A stretch of 36,038 bases of DNA from a virus. The translations under genes were made by a program, and so were the position numbers. This document shows positions 1-6,854 of the stretch, one piece after another. The notes under the pieces are model-generated. The model ran no database searches, was not told the DNA's origin, and saw only the letters and a list, made by a program, of their open reading frames with translations. Numbering within the stretch: the stretch's first letter is position 1; every line of letters starts with the position of its first letter. The stretch spans positions 1 to 36,038 of the IMG/VR virus record IMGVR_UViG_3300025840_000104; one strand, 5' to 3'.

Positions 1-3
1 ATC

Positions 4-20
4 TTAAATGCATTTAAGTT
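4..20. repeat. Copy 1 of 17-bp palindromic repeat TTAAATGCATTTAAGTT
   Basis: The 17 bases TTAAATGCATTTAAGTT occur exactly here, at 28674-28690 and at 34956-34972. The core TTAAATGCATTTAA is a perfect 14-bp palindrome, and here the flanking bases extend it to 16 bp (3-18). Its place at the extreme left, before the Fur-like site and the left promoter, suggests a protein-binding site rather than chance; the function is unknown. Confidence 0.7.
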
Positions 21-24
21 TTAG

Positions 25-41
25 ATGAGAATTATTCTCAT
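25..41. promoter_or_regulatory. Fur-box-like perfect palindrome
   Basis: ATGAGAATTATTCTCAT is a perfect 8-1-8 palindrome. Its inner 15 bases, TGAGAATTATTCTCA, match the classical 7-1-7 Fur consensus TGATAATnATTATCA except for one symmetrical position. This is the form expected of a ferric uptake regulator operator of a Gram-negative host. No promoter overlaps it clearly and no gene follows within 500 bp, so regulation by host Fur is inference. It could also be a site for another dimeric regulator. Confidence 0.5.
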
Positions 42-98
42 TAGTCGATTAGCGATCTTTTGATGCTAGGGCATAGGGTATCGCCAGCGGCCTGTGAC

Positions 99-118
99 GG
101 GCTTCTGAGGGCTTCTGA
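99..118. repeat. 10-bp tandem duplication
   Basis: GGGCTTCTGA is present twice head to tail, followed by a further GA. It lies in the non-coding left region, and no coding reason for the duplication is seen. Confidence 0.6.
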
Positions 119-187
119 GAGCATATGCGATTGGGCTATATGTGGACCCGCATAACCCCACACACTTTGCATATCTGCGCAGGCTAC

Positions 188-234
188 AAAACAAACAAGC
201 GTGACTGTTTAAAACAATCGTGTCTGTTTGTTTT
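188..234. repeat. Long inverted repeat with nested palindrome
   Basis: A 10-bp arm (AAAACAAACA, 188-197) is the exact reverse complement of 225-234, and an 11-bp palindrome TGTTTAAAACA (206-216) lies inside the loop. The + strand arm ends in a T-rich run (TGTTTGTTTTT), so the structure could act as a weak transcription terminator or as a cruciform or protein-binding site. There is no known gene to terminate here, so the role is open. Confidence 0.45.
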
Positions 235-389
235 TCCAAGTCTGCGAAGGGACGGGGGAGGGGATTTTGCAGTGCTACGGCGTGGTGGTCCTACTCAGAC
301 ACAAAAAAGAGTCAAATAGCGTCGATAAACGCGACTATTAGGCCATAGTAGTTCTATTAATTTATTTTTATTTATCAATTGTTTGCATA

Positions 390-401
390 ATGCAATTGCA
401 T
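390..401. repeat. 12-bp palindrome ATGCAATTGCAT
   Basis: A perfect 12-bp palindrome, preceded directly by the small palindrome GCATAATGC, in an AT-rich tract about 75 bp upstream of the left promoter. It is a candidate operator. It shares the ATGCA half with the 17-bp repeat at position 4 but is not the same motif. Confidence 0.35.
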
Positions 402-476
402 ATTGCTAATCTGCACTGTAAATCTAGAGTTTTTCCCCTGTAAAACTGGTAATTTTCCTCTCTATACAGATTTATC

Positions 477-505
477 TTGACTTTCATAGAAAAGTATGTT
501 ATAAT
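477..505 (+). promoter_or_regulatory. Sigma70-type promoter ahead of the packaging genes
   Basis: -35 TTGACT at 477-482, a 17-bp spacer, and -10 TATAAT at 500-505 preceded by TGT (extended -10, TGTTATAAT). Transcription would start near 512 and give a leader of about 70 nt before the small terminase at 584. The match to the host housekeeping consensus is almost complete, which fits a phage with no visible RNA polymerase of its own. Confidence 0.8.
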
Positions 506-583
506 ATTAACTATATATTAACAACAACAAACAACAAGTATAAAAACAAACCAAAAAACACAACTAGGTAGGAACTATACAGT

Positions 584-985
584 ATGGACAACGACTCAGG
601 TTCAAGTAATCCTGTTGGTCGCCCTAAGAAGTCTTCTGTTTCTAGTAAAAAGAAAGGTTCTAGAGGAGCAGTTGGTCGTCCTAAAGGTGACGCAGCAATA
701 ATTAACGAGTACAAGGCTCGGATGTTGAACTCACCGCGCTCTCGTGCAGTCATGGATGCAATCTTTGAAGCAGCCACAGACCCTGACCACAAGAATCAGG
801 CCGCAGCGTGGAAGTTAGTAATGGATCGTATTCTTCCTGTTGCTGCATTTGAGAAGGATATCATTAAAGATGCAGGACGAAGCGCGATACAGATTAATAT
901 CACTGGGGTTGGAAGCACGACTATTACTGAGGACTCTCAGGAAACAGCTACTATTGATGGAGAAGCAGTGGATGTCACAGAGTAA
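584..985 (+). CDS. Putative small terminase subunit (TerS)
   Basis: A 133-residue protein likely to recognise phage DNA and direct packaging with the large terminase encoded at 2698. The N-terminal third is basic and carries two AT-hook-like VGRPK motifs (about residues 11-15 and 30-34), suited to minor-groove DNA contact. The middle (residues 47-90) is a predicted helical segment with DPDHKNQAAAWKLVMDRILP, a pattern I associate with small terminases of T7-like marine phages. The C-terminus is acidic and Thr-rich. It is the first gene after the left promoter, has a GGTAGGA ribosome site about 12 bases upstream, and overlaps the next gene by 14 bp. The TerS assignment rests on this pattern and on position; a generic DNA-binding protein is the alternative. 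Confidence 0.6.
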   Translation: MDNDSGSSNPVGRPKKSSVSSKKKGSRGAVGRPKGDAAIINEYKARMLNSPRSRAVMDAIFEAATDPDHKNQAAAWKLVMDRILPVAAFEKDIIKDAGRSAIQINITGVGSTTITEDSQETATIDGEAVDVTE

Positions 986-1271
986 ACTAGACGAAGCACT
1001 AGACGAAACTTTAGCTTACGTTGTTAGAGTAGGTGATGCTACGTCTCAGCTGATTAACGTGGCTATTTTGTTTGGTGATAACGCTAATGAGTCCGTCTCA
1101 GGGCGCTCTCACAGGCTCAAGGACAAGTCTAAAGCTTGGGCATGGCTAGGTGCGTCTATTAACTTTGTGTTTGATGACGATCACTGTGAACGAGCGTACA
1201 ACAACGATGTAGCTAGGGCAGCAAAGACCCTCAGTGAGTCTAAGCCTAAGAAAAAAACTACTAAAAAGTGA
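972..1271 (+). CDS. Conserved phage protein of unknown function (NESVSGR / DDHCERAY type)
   Basis: 99 residues from the ATG at 972. That start was chosen over longer in-frame options because GGAG lies at 959-962 and the upstream frame merely shadows the terminase gene. Visible elements are a helical N-terminus, the motif FGDNANESVSGRSHRL (residues 33-48), an AW-rich stretch, FDDDHCERAY (about residues 62-71) and a lysine-rich tail. The pairing of an E(S/T)(V/I)S(G/A)R segment with a later DDHC segment is, from memory, shared with small orphan proteins near lysis or packaging genes in many tailed phages, where no function is established. The endolysin GTG start overlaps its stop (GTGA), so the two are probably translationally coupled. 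Function unknown. Confidence 0.75.
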   Translation: MSQSKLDEALDETLAYVVRVGDATSQLINVAILFGDNANESVSGRSHRLKDKSKAWAWLGASINFVFDDDHCERAYNNDVARAAKTLSESKPKKKTTKK

Positions 1272-1609
1272 AGTACTTTAGTACCTCTGAGTTTGACTGC
1301 CAACATACTGGTGAGAACCGTATGGAGAAGGACTTCTTGAGTAAGCTTGACGCTCTCAGGGAGTACTGTGGTTTTCCTTTTGTTATCACCAGCGGCTACA
1401 GAAGCCCTGACCACCCGTTAGAGGCTACAAAAGAGATACCGGGAACACACGCGCAAGGCATAGCAGCAGACATAAAAATAACTAGCTCTGCTCAACGGTA
1501 TTCGATTATAAAAGCAGCCTTAGAGCACGGCTTTACTGGTCTAGGGGTCGCTGGTGACTTTATTCACTTAGACACACGGGGTACAGTTCCCGTGATCTGG
1601 ACGTACTAA
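1268..1609 (+). CDS. Endolysin: M15-type D-Ala-D-Ala peptidase-like
   Basis: 113 residues, one complete zinc peptidase domain of the M15 / peptidase M15_3 type, which cuts peptide cross-links or stems of peptidoglycan. SGYRS is at residues 42-46, the zinc ligand pair H61 and D68 (GTHAQGIAAD) follows, and the third ligand H100 is in DFIHLD. It has no signal peptide, so release would depend on a holin; the best holin candidate is at 12438, far from this gene. The start is GTG at 1268, overlapping the upstream TGA. Length is typical for single-domain phage endopeptidases. A structural virion peptidase is a less likely alternative. Confidence 0.85.
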   Translation: MKYFSTSEFDCQHTGENRMEKDFLSKLDALREYCGFPFVITSGYRSPDHPLEATKEIPGTHAQGIAADIKITSSAQRYSIIKAALEHGFTGLGVAGDFIHLDTRGTVPVIWTY

Positions 1610-1965
1610 TGCTATACACGAAGCACATAACACTTACCGACACTACTCTAACAACACTATTTACTGTTCCTGACGGATTCCATGCTATTGTTTCGTATGT
1701 ATTTGTAGCGAATCACGGCGGCTCTACAAATAGTATAGATTTGTATTGGGATTTAAGCGGAACGCCACAGGTTTATATTTTTGATGGGACTAATGTAGCG
1801 GGTAGTGGTCAAGAAACATTAGGAAATGGAGGAGGTGCGTTGTTTGTCCTCAATGCAAACGAAACGGTTAAGTGCCAAGCTGGAGGATCGGGAAGTATGG
1901 AGGTTGTTGTGACCTTTGATCTTCTTGATATGCCTCCAACACTTGTGAACTTTGATGGGAGCTAA
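1609..1965 (+). CDS. Small beta-rich structural-type protein
   Basis: 118 residues with the look of a beta-sandwich: alternating hydrophobic and Ser/Thr residues, Gly-rich turns (GSGQETLGNGGGALFVL), no membrane segment. HITLTDTTLTTLFTVPDGFHAIVSYVF at the N-terminus is of the kind seen in phage tail or head decoration proteins. Its ATG overlaps the endolysin stop (TAATG), and the lipoprotein gene begins one base after its stop. Position among packaging genes is compatible with a minor virion protein; no specific family was recognised. Confidence 0.6.
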   Translation: MLYTKHITLTDTTLTTLFTVPDGFHAIVSYVFVANHGGSTNSIDLYWDLSGTPQVYIFDGTNVAGSGQETLGNGGGALFVLNANETVKCQAGGSGSMEVVVTFDLLDMPPTLVNFDGS

Positions 1966-1966
1966 C

Positions 1967-2701
1967 ATGAAAGCAGCGTTATTGGGTGTACTTTTGATTA
2001 TGGGCGGTTGCGCGTCAAGCAACTCCTTGTATTACGAGGCAGTTCAGAAAACTGCAGAGGCTAATGCAAAGGCAGCACAGGCTAAGTTTAATGCTTTGTC
2101 TCAGATTGCTTCTAGTGGTGACGGACAAGCCGCTAGCGCTGCTGTAATGGCACTGGCTTTAACCCAGACTTCTAACGTTCAACCTATTCCTCAAAAGTCC
2201 GAAGCAATTCAGTGGGCATCTATCTTGGCCTCACCTGTAACCTCGCTAGGTATGATGTGGATGCAAGCTGATTCAGCCAAGACTATGGCTCGATACAACG
2301 CGCAGGTAGATCTTGCGTCTGTTCAGGCTGATACTCAAACCCAACAGGCTTTGTATGGGAGTTTTACGGATATTTCTAACGCAGGCTTTAGTGCTGTAGG
2401 AAATGTAGATTACACGCCTTTTGTGAACGGGATGGTTACCCTTGGCTCTACAGGCATGGACAACCTTCTTGATATGGGTGAGGCAGGATTTGATGCAAAT
2501 ACAGCGATTGCTACTGTTGGTTTGAATAGCACCACTCAGCTTGGTGTTACTGGTATGGATAACCTTACAACCCTTGGAACTGAAGGTTATAAAACAGTTT
2601 TGTCTTTGGATTCAGGAAATAATTCTTTGACTAGTAGCGTCTGGAGTGATTACGTTCAGTCTATTAGCGAGATTATGGGCAACCTGCCTAGCAGTCCGTG
2701 A
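1967..2701 (+). CDS. Predicted lipoprotein, function unknown
   Basis: 244 residues from the ATG at 1967, which has GGGAG just upstream; an earlier in-frame ATG at 1952 lies inside the previous gene. MKAALLGVLLIMGGCASS is a signal peptide with a lipobox-like MGGC, so the mature protein would be lipidated on Cys17. The mature part is Ala/Gln-rich and helical, then carries a Gly/Asn/Thr-rich region with an imperfect duplication (TGMDNLLDMGEAGF and TGMDNLTTLGTEGY). Phage lipoproteins can be outer-membrane spanins or superinfection exclusion proteins. This one is long for a spanin, so either role is inference. The terminase GTG start overlaps its stop (GTGA). Confidence 0.7.
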   Translation: MKAALLGVLLIMGGCASSNSLYYEAVQKTAEANAKAAQAKFNALSQIASSGDGQAASAAVMALALTQTSNVQPIPQKSEAIQWASILASPVTSLGMMWMQADSAKTMARYNAQVDLASVQADTQTQQALYGSFTDISNAGFSAVGNVDYTPFVNGMVTLGSTGMDNLLDMGEAGFDANTAIATVGLNSTTQLGVTGMDNLTTLGTEGYKTVLSLDSGNNSLTSSVWSDYVQSISEIMGNLPSSP

Positions 2702-3948
2702 CCGATCTTAACGTACAACTACTTCCGTGGCAGCAGGAAGTCTACTCTGATCCCACTAGGTTCAAGGTAGTTGCTGCTGGAAGACGGACAGGGAAGTCTA
2801 GACTTGCAGCGTGGATGTTAATCATCAATGCGCTGCAGGCCGACAAAGGCCACGTTTTTTACGTTGCGCCCACTCAGGGGCAGGCCCGTGATATCATGTG
2901 GCAGACTCTGTTGGAGCTAGGACACCCTGTGATTGCGGGTTCGCATATTAACAACCTGCAGATCAAGCTGGTCAACGGGGCCACGATTAGTCTCAAAGGA
3001 GCCGACAGGCCAGAGACAATGCGTGGTGTGTCCTTGAAGTTTCTTGTGATGGACGAGTACGCAGACATGAAGCCTGACGTATGGGAGCAGATTCTCCGTC
3101 CAGCACTGGCTGACCAAAAGGGTTCAGCGATGTTCATAGGTACGCCTATGGGCAGGAACCACTTCTACGAACTGTACAAACTTGCGGAGCTAGGGGACGA
3201 TGAAACTTACAAGGGGTGGCACTTTACCAGTTATGACAACCCCATCCTCGACCCTAACGAAATTGACACGGCAAAGAAGTCCATGTCGAGTTACGCCTTT
3301 AGACAAGAGTTCATGGCCTCATTTGAAGCAAGAGGCTCCGAAATGTTCAAAGAAGATTGGATTCAGTTCGGAGAAAAACCAGAAGACGGAGACTACTACA
3401 TAGCTATTGACTTGGCTGGCTTTGAAGAAGTTAACAAAAAACGAACAAAGAATACTAAGTTAGATGAAACCGCAATCGTTGTTGTTAAAGCTGGTCCTAG
3501 TGGTTGGTACGTTGATAATATTATACACGGGCGGTGGAGCTTTGATGAGACTGCCACCAAGATATTTCAAGCCGTTAGAGATTACAAACCTGTTAGTGTT
3601 GGTATTGAAAAAGGAGTCTTGCGACAAGCAATTATGAGTCCTTTAACAAACCTTATGAAACAGTACGGAAGGTTTTTTAGAGTAGAAGAACTTTCTCATG
3701 GTAACAAGAAAAAAACTGACAGAGTTATGTACGCACTACAAGGAAGATTTGAAAACGCTCAGATAACATTAAACAAAGGAGCGTGGAACTCAAGATTCTT
3801 GGATCAACTGTTTCAGTTTCCAGATCCTCTTACTCATGATGATCTTGTAGATGCACTAGCATACATAGATCAGTTAGCTAAAGTTGCGTATCATTATGAC
3901 TTTGAAATTGATGACCATCAAATACTAGATGTAATAGCAGGATATTAA
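2698..3948 (+). CDS. terL: Large terminase subunit (packaging ATPase and nuclease)
   Basis: 416 residues. The N-terminal ATPase has Walker A GRRTGKS (28-34) and Walker B FLVMDE (115-120), with a coupling-type IGTP at 147-150. The C-terminal RNase H-like nuclease has its acidic residues at D238 (YIAIDLAG), E304 (GIEKG) and D381/D382/D385 (THDDLVDALAYID). It translocates DNA into the prohead through the portal encoded just downstream and cuts the concatemer. It is shorter than T7 gp19 but holds both domains. The start is GTG at 2698, overlapping the lipoprotein stop, with no good ribosome site, so translation probably depends on coupling. Confidence 0.95.
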   Translation: MTDLNVQLLPWQQEVYSDPTRFKVVAAGRRTGKSRLAAWMLIINALQADKGHVFYVAPTQGQARDIMWQTLLELGHPVIAGSHINNLQIKLVNGATISLKGADRPETMRGVSLKFLVMDEYADMKPDVWEQILRPALADQKGSAMFIGTPMGRNHFYELYKLAELGDDETYKGWHFTSYDNPILDPNEIDTAKKSMSSYAFRQEFMASFEARGSEMFKEDWIQFGEKPEDGDYYIAIDLAGFEEVNKKRTKNTKLDETAIVVVKAGPSGWYVDNIIHGRWSFDETATKIFQAVRDYKPVSVGIEKGVLRQAIMSPLTNLMKQYGRFFRVEELSHGNKKKTDRVMYALQGRFENAQITLNKGAWNSRFLDQLFQFPDPLTHDDLVDALAYIDQLAKVAYHYDFEIDDHQILDVIAGY

Positions 3949-3950
3949 AA

Positions 3951-4043
3951 GTGAAAGTTTTTAGACCGTTCAATACCTACGGAATATACGCAATCAGTGC
4001 TGTAGTGTTTTTTACACTAGGCTACTCTGTTGCTATAATTTAA
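3951..4043 (+). CDS. Possible 30-residue single-pass membrane peptide
   Basis: GTG at 3951 opens a 30-codon frame ending in TAA at 4041-4043. The peptide begins VKVFRPFNTYGIY and continues as one uninterrupted hydrophobic helix (about residues 11-30). AGGA lies about 10 bases upstream of the GTG. It fills most of the gap between terminase and portal. The same bases contain a promoter-like sequence (4011-4039), so this may be regulatory DNA that happens to be open. A small holin-like or pinholin-like peptide is conceivable but not shown. Confidence 0.4.
   Translation: MKVFRPFNTYGIYAISAVVFFTLGYSVAII
4011..4039 (+). promoter_or_regulatory. Promoter-like sequence ahead of the portal gene
   Basis: -35 TTTACA at 4011-4016, a 17-bp spacer and an extended -10 TGCTATAAT at 4031-4039. 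The match is as good as that of the other predicted promoters. Transcription would start near 4046, leaving a leader of about 8 nt and removing part of the AAGGA ribosome site at 4042-4046. Either the message is nearly leaderless or the site is weak or fortuitous. Confidence 0.5.
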
Positions 4044-4053
4044 GGAACTTAAA

Positions 4054-6093
4054 ATGGCAGAAGATATTTATAGCCCAGACCCTTTTATTATGGAAGAGTC
4101 CTTGGAAGAGTGGGTAATGACCAAGTGTGAAAACTGGCGTGACCACTACGAATCAAACTACGAACAACGATTTGAAGAATACTACAGGCTGTGGCGAGGA
4201 CAATGGGATCCTGCTGATTCCGAACGAGCATCAGAACGATCACGTATTATTTCTCCTGCACTTCAGCAAGCTGTAGAGTCTAACGTAGCAGAACTAGAAG
4301 AAGCAACATTTGGTCGTGGTAAATGGTTTGATATTACTGATGACAATAACGACCAAGAACGACAAGACATTCTGTATTTACGAAAAAAACTAACAGAAGA
4401 CTTTGAGTCTTGCAAAGTACGAAAAGCTGTAGCTGAGTGTCTTATTAACGCTGCTGTATTTGGAACAGGCATTGGTGAAATAACGCTGGAAGAAATAAAA
4501 GAAATGGCTCCAGCTACACAACCTGTTATGGATGGTCAACTGCAAGCTATTGGTGTAAATATTACTGATCGTGTGGTTGTAAAACTAAAACCTGTACTAC
4601 CTCAAAACTTTCTTATTGATCCTGTAGCTACATCCGTTGAAGATGCTATGGGCGTTGCTGTAGACGAGTTTGTCTCTAAGCATAGTGTAGAAATGCTACA
4701 AGAACAAGGAGTGTACAGAGAAGCGTTTATAGAGTCTGCCGCACCTGACAGCGATCTAGAGCCTGACCAAGACTTAACATTATACAACGACGATAAAATA
4801 CGCTTAACTAAATACTACGGACTAGTACCAAAAGAACTACTTGAGTCTGAAGATGTAGAAGTAGAAGAAAACTCTAAGTACGTTGAGGCTATTGTAGTTA
4901 TTGCTAACGGCGGTACACTGCTAAAAGCTGAAGCTAACCCGTACATGATGAAAGATCGTCCTGTTGTTGCGTTTCCTTGGGACGTAGTACCCGGACGATT
5001 CTGGGGCAGAGGCGTGTGTGAAAAAGGCTATAACAGCCAAAAAGCTTTAGACACAGAACTACGCGCACGTATTGACGCCCTGTCACTTACTATTCATCCT
5101 ATGCTGGCGATTGATGCAACGAGATTACCTCGTGGTGCTAAACCAGAAGTTCGCCCCGGCAAGATGATACTAACTAATGGAGATCCTCGTGAAGTACTTC
5201 AACCTTTCAACTTTGGGCAAGTGGGGCAAATCACTTTTGCACAAGCTGCTAGCCTTCAACAAATGGTGCAACAAGCAACTGGAGCCGTGGATTCCGCAGG
5301 CATTGCAGGGCAAGTCAATGGCGAAGCAACCGCTGCTGGTATTAGTATGTCTCTTGGTGCTATTATTAAGCGTCATAAGCGTACTCTCATAAACTTCCAA
5401 CAGTCTTTCTTACTTCCTTTTGTAACCAAAGCTGCACATCGATATATGCAGTTTGACCCTGAGAACTATCCTGTAGCTGACTACAAGTTTAATGCTACAA
5501 GTACTCTGGGTATTATTGCTCGTGAGTACGAGGTTACACAGTTGGTGCAACTCTTGCAGACTATGAAACAAGACAGCCCACTGTACCCTGTGCTAATCCA
5601 GAGCATTATCGACAACATGAACCTTAGTAACCGTGAAGAACTTATTGCAACTATGCAACAAGCTTCACAACCTAATCCACAAGCACAGCAGATGGCAATG
5701 ATGGCACAACAAGCACAGCTTGAGTTCCAGCAAAGTCAAACCGCTGCACTTAACGCACAAGCTGCTGAGTCGCAAGCTAGAGCGGCTAAGTACAATATGG
5801 ATACACAGTTAGCTCCTGAAGAATTAGAAATTGAACGTATTGAAGCAATTACTAGAAACCTTAGAGAAGGTGACGCAGACGATAAAGAGTTTGAGCGCCG
5901 TCTTAAAGTAGCTGAAGTAGCGTTAAAAGAACGTAACCTAGAAAACCAAAAAGCAAAAGGAGCAACACCCCGTGCTAATGACACAAGTGGAAATGACCAA
6001 ATTCCTAGACCAAATCAACCAAGCGTTCAAGGACCAGTTCGACAAATTGGAACTGCTCCAAACCAAGCTGGACCATTTGGAGGCCAAGGTTAA
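4054..6093 (+). CDS. Portal (head-tail connector) protein
   Basis: 679 residues forming the dodecameric ring at the capsid vertex through which DNA passes. The acidic helical N-terminus (ESLEEWVMTKCENWRDHYES), the early SERSRIISPALQQAVESNVAE segment, and a long wing/stem region with a Gln/Ala-rich helical part followed by charged coiled coil (about residues 520-640) resemble portals of marine T7-like phages. It lies directly after the large terminase, as usual. AAGGA precedes the ATG. The C-terminal 40 residues are Pro/Gln/Gly-rich and probably disordered; that part of the gene also encodes a different protein in another frame (5972-6163). The stop overlaps the next ATG (TAATG). Confidence 0.9.
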   Translation: MAEDIYSPDPFIMEESLEEWVMTKCENWRDHYESNYEQRFEEYYRLWRGQWDPADSERASERSRIISPALQQAVESNVAELEEATFGRGKWFDITDDNNDQERQDILYLRKKLTEDFESCKVRKAVAECLINAAVFGTGIGEITLEEIKEMAPATQPVMDGQLQAIGVNITDRVVVKLKPVLPQNFLIDPVATSVEDAMGVAVDEFVSKHSVEMLQEQGVYREAFIESAAPDSDLEPDQDLTLYNDDKIRLTKYYGLVPKELLESEDVEVEENSKYVEAIVVIANGGTLLKAEANPYMMKDRPVVAFPWDVVPGRFWGRGVCEKGYNSQKALDTELRARIDALSLTIHPMLAIDATRLPRGAKPEVRPGKMILTNGDPREVLQPFNFGQVGQITFAQAASLQQMVQQATGAVDSAGIAGQVNGEATAAGISMSLGAIIKRHKRTLINFQQSFLLPFVTKAAHRYMQFDPENYPVADYKFNATSTLGIIAREYEVTQLVQLLQTMKQDSPLYPVLIQSIIDNMNLSNREELIATMQQASQPNPQAQQMAMMAQQAQLEFQQSQTAALNAQAAESQARAAKYNMDTQLAPEELEIERIEAITRNLREGDADDKEFERRLKVAEVALKERNLENQKAKGATPRANDTSGNDQIPRPNQPSVQGPVRQIGTAPNQAGPFGGQG

Positions 6094-6163
6094 TGAGCAA
6101 GAAAGATCCAAGACTAGCAAGGGCGGGAGTAAGCGGGTTCAACAAACCAAAGAGGACTCCTAA
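5972..6163 (+). CDS. Embedded coiled-coil protein overlapping portal and the next gene
   Basis: A 63-codon frame starting at GTG 5972, with AAGGAG at 5957-5962 nine bases upstream, which is ideal spacing. It lies out of frame inside the portal 3' end and the first 71 bases of the following gene. The product is a textbook heptad coiled coil (FLDQINQAFKDQF, then DKLELLQTKLDHLEAKV) with a basic polar tail. The portal frame across it encodes a low-complexity Pro/Gln tail. The strong amphipathic pattern plus a proper ribosome site argue for a real overlapping gene, perhaps a scaffold or virion assembly factor. It could still be chance; no homologue can be checked here. Confidence 0.5.
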   Translation: MLMTQVEMTKFLDQINQAFKDQFDKLELLQTKLDHLEAKVNEQERSKTSKGGSKRVQQTKEDS

Positions 6164-6377
6164 TCACCCCACGAAGTCACACGTTGTGGTGGCTAAGTGT
6201 GAAGACGGTAAAGTAAAGACCATACGATTTGGACAACAAGGAGTCAGTGGTGCTGGAAAGAGTCCTAAGACTGCTAAGGAGAAGGCGAGGCGTAAGTCCT
6301 TTAAGGCTCGTCACGCTAAAAACATAGCCAAAGGCAAATGCTCGGCGGCTTATTGGGCAAACAAGGTAAAATGGTAG
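6093..6377 (+). CDS. Conserved small basic protein of unknown function
   Basis: 94 residues, strongly basic (many Lys and Arg), beginning MSKKDPRLARAGVSGFNKPK and ending with KGKCSAAYWANKVKW. From memory this pattern (GVSGFNKPKRTP, KTIRFGQQGV, RRKSFKARHAKNIAKGK) recurs in cyanophages and other marine tailed phages as an orphan. The charge suggests nucleic acid binding, possibly a packaged or DNA-associated protein. AAGG precedes the ATG, which overlaps the portal stop. The next gene begins at an ATG that overlaps its TAG. Confidence 0.8.
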   Translation: MSKKDPRLARAGVSGFNKPKRTPNHPTKSHVVVAKCEDGKVKTIRFGQQGVSGAGKSPKTAKEKARRKSFKARHAKNIAKGKCSAAYWANKVKW

Positions 6378-6628
6378 ATATTTACTGTGTTGTTTGGAAA
6401 GACGCTCAAGGAGGAGCGAACGTGGGCTGGAGAGATATAAAAGAGTTACAATCTCTTGAACCAGCTACTGCAATTTCTGTTGGTACTCTTTTGCACAACG
6501 ATGAATACAAGTTAATTATTTGTCCTCATGTGTTAATAGAAGACGGAAAAGTAACAGAAGGAGACGCAGAACTGGTTATACCTACGGCATGGGTAAACTC
6601 TATAACTAAGGTACATACGGTAAATTAA
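6371..6628 (+). CDS. Hypothetical protein
   Basis: 85 residues from ATG 6371 (ATGGTAG overlaps the previous stop; AAGG lies a few bases upstream). A longer in-frame start at 6338 would only add residues that shadow the previous gene. It begins MVDIYCVVWKDAQGGANVGW, has mixed beta pattern and no membrane segment, and ends in an acidic stretch with AWVNSITKVH. Nothing was recognised. It sits in a run of small genes between portal and scaffold. Confidence 0.6.
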   Translation: MVDIYCVVWKDAQGGANVGWRDIKELQSLEPATAISVGTLLHNDEYKLIICPHVLIEDGKVTEGDAELVIPTAWVNSITKVHTVN

Positions 6629-6629
6629 T

Positions 6630-6800
6630 ATGGCTAAAGGCGTAAAGCACTACAAGCGTGACGGAACCCTGTGGTCAGGGAACACACACAAAATGCCTGA
6701 TGGCTCGCTCCACACAGGCAAAACCCACGGCAAGACCTCTGTAAAACTGTTTCACTACAAGGATTTGTCTAAAAAAGCAAAGGAGAAAGCTAATGTATAA
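6630..6800 (+). CDS. Small His/Lys-rich protein, function unknown
   Basis: 56 residues starting one base after the previous stop. The sequence is rich in His, Lys and Gly with an internal near-repeat (SGNTHKMPDGSLHTGKTHGKT). Similar HYK-DGTLW-G-THK-PDG peptides are, from memory, found in marine phages near structural genes, without assigned function. The basic composition suggests DNA or RNA contact. Its stop overlaps the start of a tiny Lys-rich frame at 6793. Confidence 0.65.
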   Translation: MAKGVKHYKRDGTLWSGNTHKMPDGSLHTGKTHGKTSVKLFHYKDLSKKAKEKANV

Positions 6801-6837
6801 CACAGGTAAAAAGAAGAAAAAGCCAAAGGGTAAATAA
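6793..6837 (+). CDS. Possible 14-residue Lys-rich peptide
   Basis: An ATG overlapping the preceding gene opens a 14-codon frame, MYNTGKKKKKPKGK. AAAGGAGAAAGCTA just upstream supplies a near-perfect ribosome site (AAGGAG, spacing about 7). Very short poly-Lys peptides are rare as annotated genes but the signal is good. Alternatively this ribosome site only serves a spurious start. It ends 28 bases before the promoter at 6866. Confidence 0.4.
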   Translation: MYNTGKKKKKPKGK

Positions 6838-6854
6838 CGATGCATAAAACTGCC

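Larger units (their letters stand above)
1..583. other. Left non-coding region with palindromes and promoter
   Basis: No convincing gene is seen in these 583 bases. The stretch holds a 16-bp palindrome at 3-18, a Fur-box-like palindrome at 25-41, a 10-bp tandem duplication at 99-118, a long inverted repeat at 188-234, a 12-bp palindrome at 390-401 and an AT-rich tract leading to a sigma70-type promoter at 477-505. It sits ahead of the small terminase gene, where T7-like phages often keep the genome end or packaging and transcription control signals. A terminal repeat or packaging role is inference only; no terminal repeat can be shown inside the window. Confidence 0.6.

Noticed and set aside
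125-319. 64-codon frame in the left non-coding region
   Set aside because: No good ribosome site, Arg/Cys-rich composition without pattern, and it runs through the inverted repeat at 188-234.
840-971. Longer start for the gene ending at 1271
   Set aside because: The extra residues lie out of frame over the terminase gene; the ATG at 972 has a ribosome site and fits the family.
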